Shown here piece by piece: positions 59,275-64,000 of a stretch of 64,000 bases of DNA. A program made the translations under genes and the position numbers. The DNA comes from Beijerinckia mobilis. GTDB lineage: Bacteria; Pseudomonadota; Alphaproteobacteria; Rhizobiales; Beijerinckiaceae. The notes beneath the pieces were generated by a model. It ran no database searches. It saw only the letters and a list, made by a program, of their open reading frames with translations, and was not told where the DNA came from. Location of the stretch: NCBI RefSeq assembly GCF_000745425.1, contig NZ_JQJH01000011.1, positions 89,862-153,861 on the forward strand. The letters are read 5' to 3'. The stretch's first letter is position 1. The number at the start of each line of letters is the position of its first letter.

Positions 59275-59678
59275 GTCTTTTAGTCTCGATGGATGCAGGC
59301 ATTCCATTCGCTGCCATAACGATGGTCTGGCAAGCCGATGGCCCCCACAAGGATGTTGAGCGATATCTTCCGAGGCACCGTCTGTACTGACGACGGCGTG
59401 GCCGGACGGACTCCCGCACAGCACCGGATGATGAGTTGATCCACACGACGAGGATATTTCCGTTCACGCCATCGGACCGTATAAAAAATGGCGGCAGGAA
59501 GGACGCCAGCGCCGATCGAATCTGTCCGAACGGCTCCATCTCAAAGATCGGTGTCTTTTCAATGCCAGGATCGAAAAGGCACCGGGCGGAGAGGATAGCT
59601 GGTATCCTCTCCTTCCCGCCGCCATGGTTCTGGCGCAGGTCGATGGAGGGGATGCCCTGCGCCAGCACACACATGACC

Positions 59679-61862
59679 TCAGGGCTTCGACATTCCCGCT
59701 GGCGCGTAGTTTTCAAGATTCTCGCCGGATGCCATTGCCTTTTCGAGCTGATGCGACCGCATGATCAGATAATCATGCACATTCTCGATCTCTTCCGGAC
59801 TCAATTCACCGGCGAACGACGGCATGCCATTATAGGCGCGGCCACCCATGACGATGCCGGGGAAAGCTTCATGGTTTTCCGCCGACAAGGTCCGCAGATC
59901 CGGCAGGACGCCGCCGCTGATGCCATTGATACCGTGACAGGGCGAGCAATTGGCGTTGAAGAGATCGCGTCCCGCATCGACCTGTTGCGGTGTCGCATGC
60001 AGCTCCGGCGCTTCGGGTTTGCGATCCGCATATTTATATTTCAACGGCGGCAGTGTTGCCGTTCCACCAAGCTTGTAGGTGAGAACCTGCGCATTCGGCT
60101 TGACACCCGCGCGCAGCGACAACGGCCCCGCGAAGGTCGCGAAAGCACCGCCCCAGCCAGCCATGAAGGTGACATATTGTTCACCATCGATCTCATAGGT
60201 GATCGGCGCCGCCATGACGCCCGTATTGGCTGGCGATTCCCACAATTTCTTGCCGGTCTCGGCGGCATAAGCGACGACGCGCCCATCCGCCGTGCCCTCG
60301 AAGACCAGATTGCTCGCCGTGCTCAGCGTGCCGCCGTTGAAGATCGTGGAATAGGGAACCTCCCACACCTTCTGCTGCTTGATCGGATCCCAGGCCATCA
60401 GCTTGCCCGACCAGGTGTCGGCATATTTGCGCAGACCATCCGGATCTTCCGGCATCATGCCGGTATTGACGTCGAGCTGATAGACACTCTTGAACTTCCG
60501 CCGTGGCGGAATACCATCGACATCCTGATACAGAGCCGACATGATATGGGTCGGGATGTAGACGAGGCCAGTATTGGGGTTATAGGACATCGGCTGCCAG
60601 TCATGCGCACCCCAGAAGGCCGGCTGCACGAGGACGGGTTTACGTTCCGGATCCTTCCAATATTCGACCTCCGGATTCATGATCGGACGGCCGTTCTTGT
60701 CGAGCCCTTTCGACCAGTTGATCGGGATAATGTTCTGGCCCGAGATGAACTTACCGGTCTTGCGATCGAGAACGTAGAAATAGCCGTTCTTCGGCGATTG
60801 CATCAACACTTTACGTGTCTTGCCGTCGATCTTGATGTCAGCGAGAATGATATGGGCTGTCGCCGTGAAATCGAACGGATCCATCGGCGTCGTCTGGAAA
60901 TGCCAGACATATTCGCCATTGTCGGGATTGATTGCGACAATGGACGAGACGAACAGATTATCGCCCTTGCCCTGCGTTCTGATGCGCGGATTCCACGAGG
61001 ATGAATTGCCGGTCCCGAGATAGAGCAAATTGAGATCGGGATCATAGGCCATCGAATCCCAGGAGGTGCCGCCACCCCCACGCACGACGAAAGCATCGCC
61101 GGTCCATGTCTTGCGGGCGATCTCCATTGCCTTGTTTTCCGGAGGCTTCGCCGGATCACCCGGGACGTTCCAGAAACGCCAGACCTGTTTGCCGGTTTCC
61201 GCGTCATAGGCGGTAATATAGCCGCGCGTACCATATTCAGCGCCGCCGTGACCGATGATCACCTTGCCCTTGACGACCCGCGGAGCCCCGGTAATGGCAA
61301 TACTGCGGTTAGTGTCATAGCGTGTATCGACAGACCAGACCTTCTGTCCGGTTTTCGCGTCGATCGCCTCTAGCCGTCCATCAAGGACCCCGACAAAGAC
61401 CTTGCCGTTCCAGACGGCAACACCGCGATTGACCGCATCGCAGCAGGCTTCACCCGCGCGCTCGCGATCGGATTTCGGATCATATTTCCAGATGAGCTCG
61501 CCGGTCTTGGCGTTCAACGCATAGACCATGGAGAATGGCCCGGTCGTGTACATCACGCCATCGACGACGATCGGTGTCGCCTCGACGCCGCGATCAATAT
61601 CGAGCTTGTAACTCCAGGCAAGCCCCAGCTTGCCGACATTATCCTGCGTGATCTGTTTCAGCGGGCTGAAACGTTGCTCGCCGTAGGTGCGGCCCGTGGT
61701 CATCCAATTGCCTGGCTCCTTGTCGGCGGCGATGATGCGCTTGGCATCGACTGCCGCAGGACCTTTTTCCGCAGCAATGCCGGCAGCGGAGCCGCCCGCC
61801 AGCGCCAGACCGATTGCAAGCGCGGCGGCGCTCACTCCTCCCCAAATCTGTCTGTATGTCAT
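59679..61862 (-). CDS. PQQ- and haem-containing alcohol dehydrogenase (quinohaemoprotein)
   Basis: A 727-residue periplasmic enzyme. A signal peptide (AAALAIGLALAGGSAAGIAA) precedes an eight-bladed PQQ propeller: the vicinal Cys pair in GEACCDAVNRG, the probable catalytic Asp in GKGDNLFVSSIVAINP and tryptophan-docking repeats. A C-terminal cytochrome c domain has CSPCH near residue 640 and a Met ligand in YNGMPSF. It oxidises alcohols and passes electrons through its own haem to a c-type cytochrome. Leu, not Asp, is two residues after the catalytic Asp, which suggests calcium rather than lanthanide. AGGAAACAAA before 61862 sets the start. Downstream of aldA by 69 bases, likely one operon. Confidence 0.92.
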   Translation of the reverse strand: MTYRQIWGGVSAAALAIGLALAGGSAAGIAAEKGPAAVDAKRIIAADKEPGNWMTTGRTYGEQRFSPLKQITQDNVGKLGLAWSYKLDIDRGVEATPIVVDGVMYTTGPFSMVYALNAKTGELIWKYDPKSDRERAGEACCDAVNRGVAVWNGKVFVGVLDGRLEAIDAKTGQKVWSVDTRYDTNRSIAITGAPRVVKGKVIIGHGGAEYGTRGYITAYDAETGKQVWRFWNVPGDPAKPPENKAMEIARKTWTGDAFVVRGGGGTSWDSMAYDPDLNLLYLGTGNSSSWNPRIRTQGKGDNLFVSSIVAINPDNGEYVWHFQTTPMDPFDFTATAHIILADIKIDGKTRKVLMQSPKNGYFYVLDRKTGKFISGQNIIPINWSKGLDKNGRPIMNPEVEYWKDPERKPVLVQPAFWGAHDWQPMSYNPNTGLVYIPTHIMSALYQDVDGIPPRRKFKSVYQLDVNTGMMPEDPDGLRKYADTWSGKLMAWDPIKQQKVWEVPYSTIFNGGTLSTASNLVFEGTADGRVVAYAAETGKKLWESPANTGVMAAPITYEIDGEQYVTFMAGWGGAFATFAGPLSLRAGVKPNAQVLTYKLGGTATLPPLKYKYADRKPEAPELHATPQQVDAGRDLFNANCSPCHGINGISGGVLPDLRTLSAENHEAFPGIVMGGRAYNGMPSFAGELSPEEIENVHDYLIMRSHQLEKAMASGENLENYAPAGMSKP

Positions 61863-61931
61863 TTTGTTTCCTGGAATCATATCGCAGTGAATGAATGATG
61901 TACGCTCACCGAAACCTGTTAATCGCCTGTC

Positions 61932-63359
61932 TCAATTCTGGATATAGACGACATGCGTATGCGTGAATTCGTAAAGGCCATGCTTGCCATCGGCGCCGCC
62001 GATGCCGGAACGTCGGACACCGGCATGAAATCCCTGCATGGCCTCGAAATTTTCGCGATTGACATAAGTCTCGCCGAAGTGAATCTCGTTGCAGGCACGC
62101 ATTGCAGTCGAAAGATCACGCGTATAGATCGAGGAAGTGAGCCCGTAGACGGAATCATTGGCCCGGGCGATGGCTTCATCGAGATCCTTGACGATATTGA
62201 CCGGAGCGACGGGACCGAACACTTCATCCCGCATGATTTCCATATCCTGGCGGCAATTCACGAGTACGGTGGGCTGGAAATAGACACCGCCAGCCTTCTC
62301 GTCGGGCTTGCCGCCAGTAACGATCTGCGCCCCTTCGCTCACCGCTCTCTGCACGATCGCATCGATGCGATGCATCGCTGCAGCATTGATCAACGGACCC
62401 ATTCCGACCGGTTCATTGCCGAGCGGATCGCCATAGGTCGTGGCACTCATGGCCGCGGCGAATTTCGCCGTAAATTCATCCGCGATGTCTTCCTGGACAT
62501 AGATACGTTCCGCGCAATTGCAGACCTGCCCGCTATTGATGACACGCGACCCCGTCACCGCCCTGACGGCAAGGTCGATATCACAATCTTTCATGACGAT
62601 AGCCGGAGCCTTGCCGCCCAATTCAAGGTTCACCTTGGTGATATTCTTCGCCGCCGAAGCCATGATCGCGGATCCCGCACGCACGCTGCCGGTGAAACTG
62701 ATCAGATTGACATCGGGATGCGATGTCATCGCTTCACCGACCGTCGTACCGCGACCATAGACGAGATTGAACAGACCCGGCGGCAGGTCAGTTTCGGCGA
62801 CGAGACCGGCAAAGAGCGCCGCATTATTTGGCGTTTCCTCGCTCGGCTTGATGACGATCGTATTGCCGGTCACAAGCGCCGGCGCCATCTTGCGCGCGAT
62901 CAGGAAGAAGGGAAAATTCCAAGGCAGAATGCCGGCAACGACACCGAGGGGTTGACGGAATAGAAGTATGGTCTCACCCGGACGGTCGCTGGCAATGATT
63001 TCACCCTCAAGACGGCGCGCCCATTCGGCCATGTAATCGAAATAATCGGCTGTAAAACGGACCTCGACCTCGGCAAGGCCGAGAAGTTTGCCCTGCTCCT
63101 CGCTGATCGTACGGGCAATGACATCGACCCTCTCGCGGATTTTCGACGCAATCGTCCTCAGATAGCCAGCGCGGGCGATCGGCGGCAACTTGGCCCATTC
63201 CTTTTGCGCCGCCCTGGCGGCTGCGACGGCCTGATCGACGACAGCGGCGGATGAATCAGGGATCTCGGAGATCTGTTTTCCCGTCGCTGGATTGAAGACC
63301 GCGATCGTTTCCGCCGCCTTCGTCTCCAGAAACTGGCCATTGACAAAATTATGATGCAT
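61932..63359 (-). CDS. aldA: AldA-type lactaldehyde/glycolaldehyde dehydrogenase
   Basis: A 475-residue NAD-dependent aldehyde dehydrogenase very close to E. coli AldA: FTADYFDYMAEWARRLEGEI, ILPWNFPFFLIARKMAPALV, NLELGGKAPAIV (catalytic Glu), VINSGQVCNCAERIYVQ (catalytic Cys) and YVNRENFEAMQGFHAG. AldA oxidises lactaldehyde and glycolaldehyde. Paired with the PQQ dehydrogenase it could oxidise 1,2-propanediol or ethylene glycol stepwise, which is inference from the pairing. ATG at 63359 follows AGAGG at a good spacing and is preferred over 63383. The 315 bases upstream hold the probable promoter and no gene. Confidence 0.92.
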   Translation of the reverse strand: MHHNFVNGQFLETKAAETIAVFNPATGKQISEIPDSSAAVVDQAVAAARAAQKEWAKLPPIARAGYLRTIASKIRERVDVIARTISEEQGKLLGLAEVEVRFTADYFDYMAEWARRLEGEIIASDRPGETILLFRQPLGVVAGILPWNFPFFLIARKMAPALVTGNTIVIKPSEETPNNAALFAGLVAETDLPPGLFNLVYGRGTTVGEAMTSHPDVNLISFTGSVRAGSAIMASAAKNITKVNLELGGKAPAIVMKDCDIDLAVRAVTGSRVINSGQVCNCAERIYVQEDIADEFTAKFAAAMSATTYGDPLGNEPVGMGPLINAAAMHRIDAIVQRAVSEGAQIVTGGKPDEKAGGVYFQPTVLVNCRQDMEIMRDEVFGPVAPVNIVKDLDEAIARANDSVYGLTSSIYTRDLSTAMRACNEIHFGETYVNRENFEAMQGFHAGVRRSGIGGADGKHGLYEFTHTHVVYIQN

Positions 63360-63674
63360 CGCAAACCTCTTGAAAGAACGCACAGGTCATCAGCGTCAGC
63401 GATCATCGATGTGCCGCGGACCAATTTGGGTGGACATCTCTGTATCTTGCTCACCGAGACAGACTTTGGGCCTGTACTTCGAAGCCAATATTTCCCGGAA
63501 TACAGGCGCACTCACGCGATCAGGCGCTTGCCAAACCACTTAAGGCAGGCCCTGCGGCGGCATGTATGCACTCTTGGGCATATACACGAGAGCAAGAGGA
63601 TTGATGACGGCACGAAATGGACAAGCCATTCGATAAAATCGGCTGATCTGCCCTAGGCGGTAGTGACGATTTAA

Positions 63675-64000
63675 CTATCTGAGCCATATGGCTATTGCGG
63701 CAAGTTTGACGAAGCCCATGAAGTTGGCAAGCAGCTTGTCATAGCGGGTCGCCACCCGCCTGAACTGCTTGAGCTTGTTGAAAAAACGCTCCACCAGATT
63801 GCGTTCCTTGTAAAGCTCGGTGTCGTAGGGCCGCTGAACCTTGCGATTGCGCTTGGGTGGAATGACGATCTCGCTGCCTTGTCCGGTAATCTTCTTGTGC
63901 AGATGGTTCGCGTCGTAGCCTTTGTCGGCGAGAGTTGCAGTCGCGTCAAATCCATCAATGAGTTCATGCGCGCGAGTGATATCGTTTTCCTGGCCCGGTC
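63675..64000 (-). mobile_element. IS5-family (IS427-like) transposase, cut by the right edge
   Basis: The minus-strand frame gives the transposase C-terminus: ATLADKGYDANHLHKKITGQ, then IVIPPKRNRK, ELYKERNLVERFFNKLKQFR (catalytic Glu region) and LLANFMGFVKLAAIAIWLR, ending TAG at 63675-63677. The start is outside the window, so I cannot tell whether the element is complete. A terminal inverted repeat probably lies near 63645-63670, but its partner is not visible. Confidence 0.85.

Overview
The window looks like chromosomal DNA of an alphaproteobacterium of the order Hyphomicrobiales, most likely a Beijerinckiaceae-type methylotroph or alcohol oxidiser. The gene set is typical of that group (CreA, a DUF2865 protein, rpsT next to dnaA, the SRP RNA-dnaX-ebfC-recR block, and a PQQ quinohaemoprotein alcohol dehydrogenase beside an AldA-type aldehyde dehydrogenase). 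Core genes are GC-rich and closely packed. Several AT-richer stretches interrupt them and carry defence-like genes, transposase remnants or nothing recognisable. The organism assignment is inferred from gene content only.

Layout. 1-510: 3' end of an unknown gene, probably frameshifted. 718-6042: a PPOX-fold flavoprotein, then an Mla-type lipid transport set (permease with STAS domain, ATPase, MCE protein, auxiliary lipoprotein). 6090-8687 (minus): a His-rich zinc/cobalt-type CDF exporter and a GT21/HpnI-like glycosyltransferase with a small coupled ORF in front. 8883-12816: gltX, a DUF2865 protein, creA, rpsT. 12871-14320: a long gap. 14321-17191: dnaA, ruvC, ruvA (no ruvB follows). 17199-19540: selO and a small heat-shock gene with a structured leader. 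19815-23254: tsaD divergent from hemC-hemD, then an LprI-like protein. 23263-25358: an ABC exporter of the kind linked to PQQ alcohol dehydrogenases, and a c-type cytochrome. 25930-26967: an orphan HupH/HyaF-like gene. 27508-30902: recR, ebfC, dnaX and the SRP RNA. 31104-35127: nudC, a LysR regulator divergent from a TDT-family transporter, queC.

The second half starts with an AT-rich accessory stretch (about 35200-38500) holding an IS630 remnant and a stand-alone DUF262-HNH (GmrSD/SspE-like) gene. It continues with a secreted beta-propeller protein, a DbpA-like RNA helicase, rpmE, purA and an unknown membrane protein. A second AT-richer insert (about 46740-49480) carries an OLD-like ATPase-TOPRIM protein. 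After it come a low-molecular-weight phosphatase, an SbcCD-like YhaO-YhaN pair, ftsH and a porin. The right end has a DUF1566 protein, the aldA plus PQQ-alcohol-dehydrogenase pair, and an IS5-type transposase cut by the window edge.

The most unusual non-coding signal is a family of about 100-bp intergenic elements (around 1727, 1851, 37845, 41810 and 44915, plus a short relative at 25824). Each has a conserved GC hairpin core between two palindromes whose sequences differ from copy to copy while their arms stay complementary. Other points of interest are a putative RNA thermometer ahead of the small heat-shock gene, two solitary defence-like genes, and a small ORF translationally coupled to the glycosyltransferase.
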